A DNA stretch of 64,000 nucleotides from Paracoccus saliphilus (GTDB lineage Bacteria > Pseudomonadota > Alphaproteobacteria > Rhodobacterales > Rhodobacteraceae), in NCBI RefSeq assembly GCF_028553805.1, contig NZ_CP067140.1, positions 1,116,001-1,180,000 of the forward strand, given 5' to 3'. The position numbers and the translations under genes were made by a program. Below are positions 25,024 to 35,085 of this stretch, one piece after another. Within the stretch, counting starts at the first letter, position 1. Each line of letters starts with the position of its first letter. The notes below the pieces were generated by a model, which was not told the origin of the DNA, searched no databases, and saw nothing but the letters and a program-made list of their open reading frames with translations.

Positions 25024-26363
25024 GGGCCGATCCTCCTATCGCTCCGGGCGGCGCGCCGCAATTCCGCGCCGATCTGCCCGAGGCCGCGGATGTGGTCGTT
25101 ATCGGTGGCGGCATCGCGGGCGTGACTACGGCGCTTTACCTTGCCCGCGACGGATTGTCGGTGGTGCTATGCGAAAAGGGACTGATCGCGGGCGAGCAAT
25201 CTTCTCGCAACTGGGGCTGGGTCCGGGCGCAGGGCCGGGACGAGGCGGAACTGCCGATCATGATGATGGCCCGTCAGCAATGGCGGGGACTGGCGCAGGA
25301 GATCGGCGAGGAACTGGGCCTGACGACCTGCGGGGTCAGCTATCTCGCCTCCGACGAGGCGGCGCTGGCGCGATACGAGGCATGGCTGACAATAGCCCAT
25401 GCCCATGGCCTGGACAGCCGGATCATGGGGCGGGCGGAACTGGACGGGCTGCTGCCCAATGATGCGGGCTGGCAGGGCGCGCTGGTCACGCCCTCGGATA
25501 TGCGCGCCGAACCGGGTGTCGCCGTTCCGGCCATCGCGAGATTGGCGGTGGGCGAGGGTGTCACGATCCGGGAACATTGCGCGGTCCGGGCGCTGGATAT
25601 CTCGGCCGGTCATGTCTCCGGCGTGATCACCGAGGACGGTCCCGTCCGCGCAGATCGCGTGCTGCTCGCCGGAGGGGCGTGGTCGGGATTGTTCGCGGGC
25701 AATGCCGGGATATCCCTGCCGCAGCTTTCGGTTCGCGCCACCGTGGCCGCGACCGAACCGCTTCCCGAATTCTGGAGCGGCGCGGCCGCCGATTCCAAGT
25801 TCGCCTTCCGCCGCCGTGCCGATGGTGGCTATACGCTGGCCCCCGGCACCACGCATGATTTCTGGATCGGTCCCGCCGCTTTCCGCCACTCGCGCAGCTA
25901 CCTGCCGCTGATCCGCCGCGACCTGAGCCAGACCCGGCTGCAAATTCGTGCCCCGAAAGGCTATCCGGACGCATGGGGGACACCGCGCCGATGGTCTGCC
26001 GACCGCGCCTCGCCCTTCGAGGCGATGCGGATGCTCAACCCGGAGCCCAACGCCACCGCGCTGGCCCGGCTGCAAGAGGATTTCGCGGCGACATTTCCGG
26101 CGATAGGACGCCCCCGCTTGCGGGCAGCATGGGCGGGGATGATCGACACTACGCCCGACCAGGTGCCGGTGCTGGATGAAACCACGATCCGGGGTTTCTT
26201 CATCGCCACGGGCCTGTCCGGCCATGGTTTCGGCATCGGGCCCGGAGTGGGGCGGGTCATGGCCGATCTGATCCGCGGCGGAGAATCCGGCTTCGACCTG
26301 GAGCGTTTCCGCTTCGCACGATTCTCGGATGGCTCGCCGGTCACGCTCGGCCCCGAATTGTGA
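25020..26363 (+). CDS. FAD-dependent amino acid/amine oxidoreductase (DAO family)
   Basis: A 447-residue enzyme. The dinucleotide motif VVVIGGGIAGVTTALYLARDG lies near residues 25-45, followed by SSRNWGWVRAQGRDEAE, the segment expected near the flavin isoalloxazine in DadA/glycine-oxidase-like DAO proteins, and the C-terminal second FAD contact GFFIATGLSGHGFGIGPGVG. The GTG start at 25020 overlaps the ATPase stop. Enzymes of this class oxidise D-amino acids, N-methyl amino acids, opines or related secondary amines. Co-transcription with a peptide-type importer and an M20D amidohydrolase suggests it degrades the imported compound. Confidence 0.9.
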   Translation: MRADPPIAPGGAPQFRADLPEAADVVVIGGGIAGVTTALYLARDGLSVVLCEKGLIAGEQSSRNWGWVRAQGRDEAELPIMMMARQQWRGLAQEIGEELGLTTCGVSYLASDEAALARYEAWLTIAHAHGLDSRIMGRAELDGLLPNDAGWQGALVTPSDMRAEPGVAVPAIARLAVGEGVTIREHCAVRALDISAGHVSGVITEDGPVRADRVLLAGGAWSGLFAGNAGISLPQLSVRATVAATEPLPEFWSGAAADSKFAFRRRADGGYTLAPGTTHDFWIGPAAFRHSRSYLPLIRRDLSQTRLQIRAPKGYPDAWGTPRRWSADRASPFEAMRMLNPEPNATALARLQEDFAATFPAIGRPRLRAAWAGMIDTTPDQVPVLDETTIRGFFIATGLSGHGFGIGPGVGRVMADLIRGGESGFDLERFRFARFSDGSPVTLGPEL

Positions 26364-26435
26364 TCCACCGGCACCCCTTCGGCCCCTTGCAGACTCTGCA
26401 CAAAGTCCGCATCCTGTGCGGCGAAGGAGAACATC

Positions 26436-27602
26436 ATGCCAGTCAAGAACCGCTTTGCAGAGCTTTTGCCCGAAATCACCGCGTGGCGACGCGATTTCCA
26501 TGAACATCCCGAATTGCTTTACGACGTCCACCGCACCGCCGGAAAGGTCGCGGATTTGCTGCGCGAGTTCGGCTGCGACGAGGTGACCGAAGGCATCGGC
26601 CAGACCGGCGTCGTCGGCGTCATCAAGGGCAAGACCGACAGCAAGGGGCGGGTGATCGGCCTGCGCGCCGATATGGACGCCCTGCCGATCAATGAGCAGA
26701 CCGGGGTGGAATACGCCTCGAAAACGCCGGGCAAAATGCATGCCTGCGGGCATGACGGCCATACGGCGATGCTGTTGGGTGCGGCGCGATACCTGGCCGA
26801 GACGCGCAATTTCGACGGCACCGCGGTGGTCGTCTTCCAGCCCGCCGAAGAGGGTGGCGCGGGTGGCGACGCGATGATCAAGGACGGGTTGGCCGAACGT
26901 TGGGGAATCCAGGAATTCTATGGCATGCATAACATGCCGGGCATTCCCGTCGGTGAATTCGCGATCCGTCCCGGTGCGATGATGGCCGCCGCCGATCAGT
27001 TCGACATCACCGTGACCGGCAAGGGCGGCCATGCCGCCAAGCCGCATGAATGCATCGACACGACCCTGACCGCATCCCAGATCATCGTGGCGCTGCAATC
27101 CGTCGTGGCGCGTAATATCGATCCGCTGAAGAACGCGGTGATCTCGGTCTGCGTCGTCTCGACCGACTCGACGGCGCATAACGTCATTCCGCAGGTGGTC
27201 GAACTGAAAGGTACCGCGCGCAGCCTTGCCCCTGAGGTCCGCGACCAGCTGGAAGAGGGGATCAAGCGCGTCGCGACCAATGTCGCCGCCGCCATGGGAG
27301 CCAGCGTCGAGATCGATTACCATCGTGGCTACCCGGTGACGATGAACAACGAAGAAGCGACGGTCTGGGCTGCCGATGTGGCGCGCGAGATCGCCGGAGA
27401 CGTGGATCTGACCATGCAGCCGATGATGGGCGGCGAAGATTTCAGCTACATGCTGAACGAGCGTCCCGGCGCCTATATCTTCGTTGGCAATGGGGACACG
27501 GCGATGGTTCATCACCCGGCCTATAACTTCAACGACGATGCGATCCCGGCCGGTTCGAGCTGGTATGCCGGGATGGTCGAGACGCGGATGCCCGCCGCCT
27601 GA
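26436..27602 (+). CDS. M20D family amidohydrolase (hippurate/IAA-amino acid hydrolase type)
   Basis: A 388-residue zinc hydrolase. Motifs of the M20D branch are all present: LRADMDALPI, MHACGHDGHTAMLLGAARYL, FQPAEEGGAGGDAMI with the catalytic glutamate pair, GMHNMPGIPVGE, and MGGEDFSYML. Such enzymes cleave N-acyl amino acids (N-acetyl, hippurate, auxin conjugates). GGAG precedes the ATG. It is the third gene of the ATPase-oxidase-hydrolase operon, so an N-acylated amino acid is a reasonable guess for the transported substrate. A hairpin repeat (copy C) follows. Confidence 0.93.
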   Translation: MPVKNRFAELLPEITAWRRDFHEHPELLYDVHRTAGKVADLLREFGCDEVTEGIGQTGVVGVIKGKTDSKGRVIGLRADMDALPINEQTGVEYASKTPGKMHACGHDGHTAMLLGAARYLAETRNFDGTAVVVFQPAEEGGAGGDAMIKDGLAERWGIQEFYGMHNMPGIPVGEFAIRPGAMMAAADQFDITVTGKGGHAAKPHECIDTTLTASQIIVALQSVVARNIDPLKNAVISVCVVSTDSTAHNVIPQVVELKGTARSLAPEVRDQLEEGIKRVATNVAAAMGASVEIDYHRGYPVTMNNEEATVWAADVAREIAGDVDLTMQPMMGGEDFSYMLNERPGAYIFVGNGDTAMVHHPAYNFNDDAIPAGSSWYAGMVETRMPAA

Positions 27603-27630
27603 GATGGCGGTGGGATCGCGTCCCGCGACA

Positions 27631-27683
27631 GCCGGGGGCGCTTCGCCCCCCGGCACCCCCCGAGGATATTTGCATGAAGAAGA
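27631..27683 (+). repeat. Dispersed intergenic repeat, copy C
   Basis: A GC-rich hairpin (GCCGGGGGCG-ctt-CGCCCCCCGGC, 27631-27654, one unpaired base) followed by the core CCCCGAGGATATTTGCATG and AAGAAGAA. It lies between the convergent M20D and YcaQ-like genes. Only one hairpin is present in this copy. Confidence 0.8.
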
Positions 27684-27742
27684 AAATGCGCGGGATCACG
27701 ATTTTCGCTGAGCTCGGGCCGTCATGGTGGCCGGATCATGTC

Positions 27743-28957
27743 CTATCCGGGTATCGCCTCGCGCAGCCAGCCATCGGCATATTCGACCAGCGCGCAGCCT
27801 GCGAACCGGGTCAGCCGGTCGAGTTCCGCCTCCAGCCGGGCAAGACGGGCCTTGCCCATCCGCAGGCCGGGTTCGGGCCAGAAGGCGCGGACGGAAAGGC
27901 AATCGGAATCGCGCAGGGCCTTGGCATCGAGACGGCCGATCAGGCGCGCGCCTTCCATGACGGGAAAGACATAATAGCCGTATTCGCGCTTGGCCTCGGG
28001 GACGAAGATCTCGATCCGGTAGCGGAAACCGAATAACCGCTCGGTGCGCTTGCGGTCGCGCAGGGCGGGGTCGAAGGGCGACAGGATGCGGATGCGGCCC
28101 GAGGGTGGTTCGGCGATGAGCCCGGCTGTTTCGGCCATCCCGGGGCGGGCATAGGCGCGGTAGGCGCGGCCATCCGCCGCTTCGATCCGACCTTCGACCA
28201 GCCGTCCGGCCGCCATTTCGACAAGGCACCAGTCGCGGGCTTCCGCCGGGGAAAACAGGTCCCAGAATGCCGCGATCTCGCCATGAGTGGCAAAGCCGAG
28301 CCGGTCCAGCGCTGCGTTGCAGGCCCAATCCAGCGTCTGGTCCGAAGGGGCGGGCCCGCGATGCGTTTCGGGGATCACCTTCTCGGTGAGATCGTAGAAC
28401 TTGCGGAACCCCTCGCGCCGGGCGATGGCCAGATCGCCGCCGCGCCACAGGAATTCCAGTGCCGCCTTTGCGGGCTGCCATTCCCACCAGCCACCACCAT
28501 TCCCGGCCTTGCCGTCGCCGGCCTCGCCCGCCGTCAGCGGCCCCGCGTGGGCGATCCGCGACAGGACGTCGTCGCATTCGCCCAGGAAGGCGTCTCCCTG
28601 CCATTTCGGCCAGCGCTCTTCCATCCGCTTGCGGCTGCGGCGGAATTTCTCGTGCCAATAGGGAAAGAACCGGGTCGGGATGATCGCGGCGTCATGGGTC
28701 CAGTTCTCGAACAGGCTGCGTTCACGCTCCAGCAGCCGCGACAGGGTGGCGGGGCGATAGCGCTGCCTGCGCGACCACAAGATCATGTGATGGGCGCGGG
28801 CGACGGTCTGCACGCTGTCGACTTGCACGAATCCCAAGCGTTCGATCAAAGCTTGGATCTCGTTCGGCCCGGCGGGGCCGGTCGGCGGTTCGGCAAGGGC
28901 GTGACGGTCGAGAAAGACCCGCCGCGCCGTCGCATTGTCGAGATGAAAACCGGTCAT
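27743..28957 (-). CDS. YcaQ-like winged-helix DNA glycosylase
   Basis: A 404-residue protein of the AlkZ/YcaQ (HTH_42) family, which unhooks DNA interstrand crosslinks and removes alkylated bases. The N-terminal LGFVQVDSVQTVARAHHMIL contains the Q-hydrophobic-D catalytic-type motif of the YcaQ branch. Other blocks are FENWTHDAAIIP, FPYWHEKFRRSRKR, RILSPFDPALRDRKRTERLFGF (a strongly conserved block) and AKREYGYYVFPVM. The start at 28957 is chosen because the family begins close to it; a longer frame reaches 29053 but adds unrelated residues. It is close to aroQ (52 bases) on the same strand. Confidence 0.9.
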   Translation of the reverse strand: MTGFHLDNATARRVFLDRHALAEPPTGPAGPNEIQALIERLGFVQVDSVQTVARAHHMILWSRRQRYRPATLSRLLERERSLFENWTHDAAIIPTRFFPYWHEKFRRSRKRMEERWPKWQGDAFLGECDDVLSRIAHAGPLTAGEAGDGKAGNGGGWWEWQPAKAALEFLWRGGDLAIARREGFRKFYDLTEKVIPETHRGPAPSDQTLDWACNAALDRLGFATHGEIAAFWDLFSPAEARDWCLVEMAAGRLVEGRIEAADGRAYRAYARPGMAETAGLIAEPPSGRIRILSPFDPALRDRKRTERLFGFRYRIEIFVPEAKREYGYYVFPVMEGARLIGRLDAKALRDSDCLSVRAFWPEPGLRMGKARLARLEAELDRLTRFAGCALVEYADGWLREAIPG

Positions 28958-29009
28958 GACACAGCGATAGCGCGAGCTGCCCACAGCGGCAATCCATTCT
29001 GCGCGGTTC

Positions 29010-29441
29010 CTACTCCCCGAGCAGCGAAACCGCACGCCGGACCGCTGCGGCATAACCCTCGATGCCGAGGCCCGCGATCACCCCGTCGGCGCGCAGCGAG
29101 ACATAGGAATGGTGGCGGAAGGGCTCGCGCTTGTGGACCTGGCTGATATGGACCTCGAAGACCGGGCCGTCGAAGCTATTCAGCGCGTCCAGCACCGCGA
29201 CCGATGTATGGGTCAGCGCGGCGGGGTTGATGACGATGGCGGCTGCTTTTTCACGCGCCTCGTGGATCCAGTCGACGATCTGGCCTTCCCAGTTCGATTG
29301 CAGGCAACGGATCTCGTGCCCGCCCGCCGCGTCACGGCACAGCAACTCGACATCTTCCAGCGTCTCGCGCCCGTAGATCTCGGGCTGGCGCTTGCCCAGC
29401 AGGTTCAGGTTCGGCCCGTTCAGCACATAGATGATCGCCAT
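29010..29441 (-). CDS. aroQ: Type II 3-dehydroquinate dehydratase
   Basis: A 143-residue enzyme of the shikimate pathway. Motifs: [19 protein letters not shown] (flexible lid with the catalytic Tyr), [34 protein letters not shown] and [21 protein letters not shown] with the catalytic His. GGAG lies about 7 bases before the ATG. Type II enzymes form dodecamers in the cytoplasm. Confidence 0.98.
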   Translation of the reverse strand: MAIIYVLNGPNLNLLGKRQPEIYGRETLEDVELLCRDAAGGHEIRCLQSNWEGQIVDWIHEAREKAAAIVINPAALTHTSVAVLDALNSFDGPVFEVHISQVHKREPFRHHSYVSLRADGVIAGLGIEGYAAAVRRAVSLLGE

Positions 29442-29473
29442 TGTCGTTCTCCGCCCCGGTTTCGCCTTGCCCG

Positions 29474-30658
29474 TCAGTCTGCCCCGAAAAGATCGCGTGT
29501 AAAGACCTTGTCGGCCACATCGGCAAGATCCTCGGTCCGGCGATTGGCCAGGATCAGGTCCGCTTCGGCCTTGAAGGTGCCCAGGTCGCGGATGACACGG
29601 CTATTGAAGAACAGGTCGTCCTTCAGCACCGGTTCGTACACGATCACCTCGATCCCCTTGGCCTTGATCCGTTTCATGATCCCCTGGATCGAACTGTCGC
29701 GGAAATTATCCGAGCCCGCCTTCATCACCAGCCGGTAGATCCCGACCACGCGCGGTTTGCGCGCGACGATCCGTTCCGAGATGAAATCCTTGCGCGTCGT
29801 GTTCGACTGCACGATGGCCGAGATCAGGTTCTGTGGCACGTCCTCGTAATTGGCCAGCAACTGCCTGGTGTCCTTGGGCAGGCAATAGCCGCCGTAACCG
29901 AAGCTGGGATTGTTGTAGTGATCGCCGATGCGCGGATCGAGGCTGACGCCGGTGATGATCTCATGCGTGCTCAGCCCGTGCTGCAGGGCATAGCTGTCCA
30001 ATTCGTTGAAATAGGCGACGCGCAGGGCGAGATAGGTGTTCGAGAACAGCTTGATCGCCTCGGCCTCGACCGGGCCGGTGAACAGCACCGGCATGTCCTT
30101 GCGGATCGCCCCCTCGACCATCAGATCGGCAAAGCGATGCGCGGCCTCGCCATGATCCCCGATCACGATGCGCGAGGGATGCAGGTTATCGTATAGCGCC
30201 CGGCCTTCGCGCAGGAATTCGGGGGCAAAGATGATGCCGTCGAAGCCGGTCTCGTCCCGTATCCGTGTCACGAAGCCAACCGGCACGGTGGATTTGACGA
30301 TGATCGTCGCTTCGGGGGCGATCCGGCGCGCATCGGCGATGACCGCCTCGACCGTCGAGGTGTCGAAGCGGTTCGTGCGCGGGTCATAATTGGTCGGGGT
30401 TGCCACGACCACGAATTCGACCCCCTCCAATGCTTCCCGCGCATCGGTGGTGGCCGTCAGCTGCAAGGGCTTTTCGGCCATGAATTCGGAGATCTCGTTG
30501 TCCTCGATGGGCGAGCGGCGTGCATTGACCATCTCGACCCGCGTCGTATCGATATCGAAGGCGCGCAACTCGTGGTTCTGGGCAAGCAGGACGGCATTCG
30601 ACAGCCCGACATAGCCAAGCCCGGCAACGGCGATCGGAATGTTCTGGCGCGGTGGCAT
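29474..30658 (-). CDS. ugd: Nucleotide-sugar dehydrogenase (UDP-glucose 6-dehydrogenase type)
   Basis: A 394-residue NAD-dependent enzyme that oxidises a UDP-hexose to the uronate for surface polysaccharide synthesis. N-terminal [11 protein letters not shown] is the NAD-binding loop; [36 protein letters not shown] and [12 protein letters not shown] (with the catalytic cysteine) are all family signatures. It stands 32 bases upstream of aroQ on the same strand. It could serve the same surface-sugar pathway as the distant permease at 2222-3043, but no glycosyltransferases are nearby. Confidence 0.92.
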   Translation of the reverse strand: MPPRQNIPIAVAGLGYVGLSNAVLLAQNHELRAFDIDTTRVEMVNARRSPIEDNEISEFMAEKPLQLTATTDAREALEGVEFVVVATPTNYDPRTNRFDTSTVEAVIADARRIAPEATIIVKSTVPVGFVTRIRDETGFDGIIFAPEFLREGRALYDNLHPSRIVIGDHGEAAHRFADLMVEGAIRKDMPVLFTGPVEAEAIKLFSNTYLALRVAYFNELDSYALQHGLSTHEIITGVSLDPRIGDHYNNPSFGYGGYCLPKDTRQLLANYEDVPQNLISAIVQSNTTRKDFISERIVARKPRVVGIYRLVMKAGSDNFRDSSIQGIMKRIKAKGIEVIVYEPVLKDDLFFNSRVIRDLGTFKAEADLILANRRTEDLADVADKVFTRDLFGAD

Positions 30659-30736
30659 GGCGGTTTCCCGGATTGATCGGATGGCAAGACGTTCCAGCCG
30701 GTTTAGGCATTGCGCCGGGTGCTGTCCAGTAACGGC

Positions 30737-32272
30737 TCAGCGCGGGATGCTGGTCGCGAGGACGCCGTCGGCGCCGCGAAGTTCCAGCACCGGCTGTCCC
30801 TGCGGGTCACAGCGCAACAACAGGCAGGCATCCGCCATCGGCTTTTCCGGCGCGGCCTGCTGCCACAAGGCAGTCCCGTCCGGTGTGAAACAGGCAAGCC
30901 TGCCGTTGGGGGGCAGAACCAGGCGCCCGGGACGGTCCGGCGCCGGGGACCAGAGGGTTTTTCCATCCGCACCGGTCAATGCGATGCCGTGATCGGGATC
31001 ATTGACCAGCCGCGCAGCGCCATCCGCGGCGGACAGGGACTGCCCGGGGTTCAACACCGGGTTCAGGCGGCTGTCCAATCGGTCGGCAGAGCTGCACTCG
31101 CCCGCCAGGCTGCGCCGGATCATCGCGCGTAGCGTGGCCGCGTTCCAGCCGTGATATTCCGCGGCGGCGGACAGGATCATGGTCTTGGCGAATGCCGCCA
31201 TCGGGGTCATGTCACCCGCGCTGATCGCTCCGGCCTCGGCCATCCATGCGCCTGCCGCGTAATGGAACTCCCCGACCTGCCCGCCGATGACGCGGGTGCC
31301 ATCCACCACCACCACCCCGGCCTGCGTGGCGGCCTTCAGTGCCTTGCAGATTGCCCCTTGGCTGGCATCATCGGTATCGCCCGAAGGAAAATTCCCCTCG
31401 CCATAGGATTCCAGCACGATCCCCCTGATCCCGGCTGCGACGGCATCCCCGATCATGCGGGCAAGGGGGCTGTCCCCCTGGAAGCGCGTCGGAAAGGCAT
31501 TCAGCTGGATCACCGGATGCCTGTCCATCGCGGCGTCGATGGCGCTTAGCCGCTCGTGCGCCATCCGCCGCGCCTCCGGATCGTCCAGCGACAGATGCGG
31601 CGCGGCGGGGCCGGGCAGGGCGGTGGCATGACCGTGCCAGGCCTCGATCCCGGTCTCGGCCAGCGGCGGCAGATGCGGCGACTCGAAGGCGGCGAAGCGC
31701 GTGGTCGAGACCTTGACCGCCCGGTTGCCGCGCAGCAGCTTGCCATCGAAGAACAGCGCCAGTTCGGGGATGCGCAACCGGGCACAGGCCAGCGCCCCGC
31801 AGAAATTGGCGAAGGCGTCGCTGCCCGCGTTCAGGACCAGCCCCTCGGGCGTGTCCCGGAACATCGGCAGTTGCGCCCCGGTCAGGATCACCGGCTTGGA
31901 CAGGACGGCACGGCCGAAACCGTATTCGTCCGTGACGTTCAGCAGAAGCGGCAGGGCCGCGCCGGTGAAATCCATCGTATCGGTGCCATGCAGGATCACG
32001 AAACCGTCGTGATCGGCATAGGCATTCAGCACCGCATCCGCGATCCGGCACCAGTCGCGGGGCTGCAGATTGGTGCTGTCCAGCGCGCCCGTGCCATGAT
32101 CGGAAAAGCGCAGGGAATTGTCGAAATGCAGCTCCATTCCCGGTAGGGAAGCCGCGATCATCGGCGCCAGGATGGCCTCGGCCGCCTCAGCGAAACGGGC
32201 GGCGGACATGGGCGCCAGGGGTGAGCCGACACTGCTGATCGTGCCGCCGGTGTTGAGAATGCAGATCTTCAT
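30737..32272 (-). CDS. L-asparaginase with C-terminal lectin-like domain
   Basis: A 511-residue protein. Residues 1 to about 340 are an asparaginase/glutaminase domain: first catalytic Thr in ILNTGGTISS, second site in ILHGTDTMDFT, plus SKPVILTGAQLPMF and GIRGIVLESYGEGNFP. No signal peptide is seen, so it is probably cytoplasmic. After about residue 390 an extra 120-residue region shows a repeating pattern like bulb-type (beta-prism II) lectins: GIALTGADGKTLWS, GRLVLPPNGRLACFTPDG with ALWQ, and LELRGADGVLATS. The start at 32272 is where the family begins. The tail could bind a glycan or simply aid oligomerisation. Gene symbol withheld because the subtype is uncertain. Confidence 0.88.
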   Translation of the reverse strand: MKICILNTGGTISSVGSPLAPMSAARFAEAAEAILAPMIAASLPGMELHFDNSLRFSDHGTGALDSTNLQPRDWCRIADAVLNAYADHDGFVILHGTDTMDFTGAALPLLLNVTDEYGFGRAVLSKPVILTGAQLPMFRDTPEGLVLNAGSDAFANFCGALACARLRIPELALFFDGKLLRGNRAVKVSTTRFAAFESPHLPPLAETGIEAWHGHATALPGPAAPHLSLDDPEARRMAHERLSAIDAAMDRHPVIQLNAFPTRFQGDSPLARMIGDAVAAGIRGIVLESYGEGNFPSGDTDDASQGAICKALKAATQAGVVVVDGTRVIGGQVGEFHYAAGAWMAEAGAISAGDMTPMAAFAKTMILSAAAEYHGWNAATLRAMIRRSLAGECSSADRLDSRLNPVLNPGQSLSAADGAARLVNDPDHGIALTGADGKTLWSPAPDRPGRLVLPPNGRLACFTPDGTALWQQAAPEKPMADACLLLRCDPQGQPVLELRGADGVLATSIPR

Positions 32273-32467
32273 GGCCGTTTCCCTCGCTACCGCCTCTTGC
32301 CTCATAGGCCGGGGAAGGGCGGGCGTCAAAGTGGGGAAGGGGGCTGATCGACGCATTCGTCGTCGATGGCATGATTAACCGACATGGGATCTTACGCGCA
32401 GATTTCAAGAACTCGCAAACGGGCCGTTTTCGCGTTACTCTGCCGGTGCCAGCAGAGGAATGCCAGC

Positions 32468-32929
32468 ATGACAATCAGCTTTACAGTCAATGGAGAAGAG
32501 CGCAGCGTCGATGTCGATCCCGATACGCCGCTGCTCTGGGTTCTGCGGGACGAATTGCGCCTGACAGGAACGAAATTCGGTTGCGGCATCGCGCAATGCG
32601 GTGCCTGCACGGTGCATCTGAACGGCATGACCCGCCGTTCCTGCGTGACGCCGGTTTCCATGGTTGAAGGTTCGGATATCACCACGATCGAGGGGTTGAG
32701 CGGCCCCGAAGCCGAGGCGGTGCAGGCCGCTTGGCGTGCCATCGACGTGCCGCAATGCGGTTATTGCCAGTCCGGGCAGGTGATGAGCGCGACCTCGCTG
32801 TTACAGCAGGTCGCCTCGCCCAGTGATGAGGATATAGACAACGCGATGGCCGGGAATATCTGCCGCTGCGCCACCTATGTCCGCATCCGGCAGGCGATCC
32901 ATGACGCCGCCAAGACATTGGAGGGCTGA
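32468..32929 (+). CDS. iorA: [2Fe-2S] subunit of molybdenum hydroxylase (isoquinoline 1-oxidoreductase alpha type)
   Basis: A 153-residue small subunit with two iron-sulphur clusters. The plant-ferredoxin-type cluster is bound by [18 protein letters not shown] plus SCVTP; the second cluster by [10 protein letters not shown] and [12 protein letters not shown]. No signal peptide is present, so it is probably exported folded together with the Tat-tagged large subunit. GAGG precedes the ATG at 32468; a longer frame to 32384 is rejected. Only three bases separate it from the large-subunit gene. Related two-subunit enzymes oxidise N-heterocycles or aldehydes, so the ior name is by similarity. Confidence 0.88.
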   Translation: MTISFTVNGEERSVDVDPDTPLLWVLRDELRLTGTKFGCGIAQCGACTVHLNGMTRRSCVTPVSMVEGSDITTIEGLSGPEAEAVQAAWRAIDVPQCGYCQSGQVMSATSLLQQVASPSDEDIDNAMAGNICRCATYVRIRQAIHDAAKTLEG

Positions 32930-32932
32930 GCC

Positions 32933-35071
32933 ATGAATATCCATACCAGCCGCCGCGCCTTCCTGAGCGGGCTGATCGTTGCAGTCGCCCTGCCGGGGCT
33001 TGCCCGCGCACAGCAGAAATCCGGCGCGGCCGCCTTTTTCAACGAACTTCCCGAGGGCTCGGGCGAGATGTCGGCTAATGCCTTCATCCGCGTAGCCCCG
33101 GATAATACCGTGACCGTCCTGATCAAGCATATCGAGTTCGGGCAGGGCCCCTATACCGGCCTGACCACCCTTGTGGCCGAAGAGATGGATGCCGACTGGT
33201 CGCAGATGCGCGCCGCCGCCGCCCCTGCCGATGTCGAGAAATACGCCAATACCGCCTTCGGGATGCAGGGCACCGGTGGCTCGACGGCGATGGCCAACAG
33301 CTTCATGCAGATGCGCAAGGCCGGGGCCGGTGCGCGGGCGATGTTGATCGCCGCCGCTGCCGAGCGCTTCGGAGTGGCCGCCGATGAGATCACCATCGAC
33401 AAGGGCATCGTCAGCGCGGGCGATCAATCCGCAACCTTCGGCGAATTGGCCGAGGCCGCTTCGCAGCAGACCGCGCCCGAGGATCCGCCGGTGAAGGAGC
33501 CCGACCAGTTCAAGCTGATCGGCACCGATCTTCCCAAGGTGGACAGCAGCGCCAAGACGGATGGCTCCGCGCAATTCACCTTGGACGTCTATCGCGACGG
33601 CATGCTGACCGCCGTGGTCGCCCATCCGCCCAAATTCGGGGCGAAGGTCGCGAGTTTCGACGATAGTGCCGCCTTGCAGGTCTCGGGGGTGCAAAAGGTC
33701 GCGCAGGTTCCGACCGGCGTCGCGGTCTATGCCGATAACACCTATGCCGCTCTGAAAGGGCGCGATGCGCTGGAAATCGAATGGGACGAGGCAGAGGCCG
33801 AGACCCGTTCGAGCGATGCGATGATCGAGGAATGGACCACCGCCGCCAAGGCAGGCGGAAAATGGGAGGTTACCAACACCGGTGATGTCGAGGCCGCGCT
33901 TGAGGGCTCCGAGATCGTCGAGGCCACCTATGTCTTCCCCTATCTCGCCCATACCCCGATGGAGCCGCTGGATGCCGTGGTCGAGCTGCGCGACGGCGAG
34001 GCCGAGGTCTGGATGGGCAGCCAGATGCAGACCGGCGATCAGGGCACCATCGCCAAGGTTCTGGGCGTCGAGAATGTCCGCCTGCACACCATGCTGGCAG
34101 GCGGCAGCTTTGGCCGCCGCGCCACGCCCGATTCACATTTCGCCGCCGAGGCGGCCGAGGTCGCGAAGGCCAATGGCAAGGGCGCGGTCAAACTGATGTG
34201 GACGCGCGAGGATGACGTGCAGGGCGGCTATTACCGGCCGCTGACGGTCCATCACATGCGCGCCGCGCTGGACGACCAGGGCGGCATCAAGGCATGGGAT
34301 CACGGCATCGCCGCGCAATCGGTGGTCATGGGCACGCCTTTCGAGGCGATGCTGCAGGGCGGTCCCGATTTCACCGCCTTCGAGGGCGCGAACGAGCTGC
34401 ATTACGCCACGGCAAATCACCGGCTGCGTTGGGCGCAGATGGAATCGCCGGTCTCGACGCTATGGTGGCGCTCGGTCGGGCATACCCATACCGGCTATGC
34501 GGTCGAATGTTTCATCGACGAATTGCTGGAAAAAGCCGGCAAGGATCCGATCGAGGGCCGCCTCGCGCTGATGGGCGACGACCATCCCCGCGAGAGGGCC
34601 GTGCTCGAGCGCGTGGCCGAGATGGCCGATCAGTCCGGCGATTACGGCTATGGCGTGGCGGTGGTGAAATCCTTCGGCAGCTATGTCGCCCAGATCGCCG
34701 AGATCGAGGATCGCGGCGGCATTCCCCATGTCCGCCGCGTCTGGTGCGCGGTCGATTGCGGGCTGGCCGTCAATCCCAATGTCGTGCGCGCGCAGATGGA
34801 GGGGGGCATCGGTTACGGCCTGTCCGCCGCGCTCTACAGCGAGGTCACGCTGGACGAGGGCGGCCTGATCCGGCAGCAAAACTGGGACAGCTACCGCATC
34901 CTGCGCATCCCCGAGATGCCCGCCATCGAGGTGGCGATCATCCCCTCTGCCGAGGCGCCCACCGGCGTGGGCGAACCCGGCACCCCACCGATCGCCCCGG
35001 CCATCGCCAATGCGTGGCGCCGGATGACCGGCAATGCCTATCGCCGCCTGCCCATCATCCCGGTCGCATGA
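32933..35071 (+). CDS. iorB: Molybdopterin-binding large subunit (isoquinoline 1-oxidoreductase beta type)
   Basis: A 712-residue enzyme with a twin-arginine signal ([21 protein letters not shown]), so it acts in the periplasm. Molybdenum-cofactor motifs include [31 protein letters not shown] and the C-terminal [17 protein letters not shown] carrying the active-site glutamate. It lacks the FAD subunit found in xanthine dehydrogenase, as in the IorAB and bacterial aldehyde dehydrogenase group, which pass electrons to cytochromes. The next gene encodes a dihaem cytochrome that probably accepts the electrons. Confidence 0.92.
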   Translation: MNIHTSRRAFLSGLIVAVALPGLARAQQKSGAAAFFNELPEGSGEMSANAFIRVAPDNTVTVLIKHIEFGQGPYTGLTTLVAEEMDADWSQMRAAAAPADVEKYANTAFGMQGTGGSTAMANSFMQMRKAGAGARAMLIAAAAERFGVAADEITIDKGIVSAGDQSATFGELAEAASQQTAPEDPPVKEPDQFKLIGTDLPKVDSSAKTDGSAQFTLDVYRDGMLTAVVAHPPKFGAKVASFDDSAALQVSGVQKVAQVPTGVAVYADNTYAALKGRDALEIEWDEAEAETRSSDAMIEEWTTAAKAGGKWEVTNTGDVEAALEGSEIVEATYVFPYLAHTPMEPLDAVVELRDGEAEVWMGSQMQTGDQGTIAKVLGVENVRLHTMLAGGSFGRRATPDSHFAAEAAEVAKANGKGAVKLMWTREDDVQGGYYRPLTVHHMRAALDDQGGIKAWDHGIAAQSVVMGTPFEAMLQGGPDFTAFEGANELHYATANHRLRWAQMESPVSTLWWRSVGHTHTGYAVECFIDELLEKAGKDPIEGRLALMGDDHPRERAVLERVAEMADQSGDYGYGVAVVKSFGSYVAQIAEIEDRGGIPHVRRVWCAVDCGLAVNPNVVRAQMEGGIGYGLSAALYSEVTLDEGGLIRQQNWDSYRILRIPEMPAIEVAIIPSAEAPTGVGEPGTPPIAPAIANAWRRMTGNAYRRLPIIPVA

Positions 35072-35085
35072 GAAAGGAGACCCGC

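Noticed and set aside
25167..27656. An 829-codon open frame on the minus strand
   Set aside because: It is antisense to the FAD oxidase and M20D genes, both of which have complete family motifs. High GC at third positions makes long antisense frames common here.
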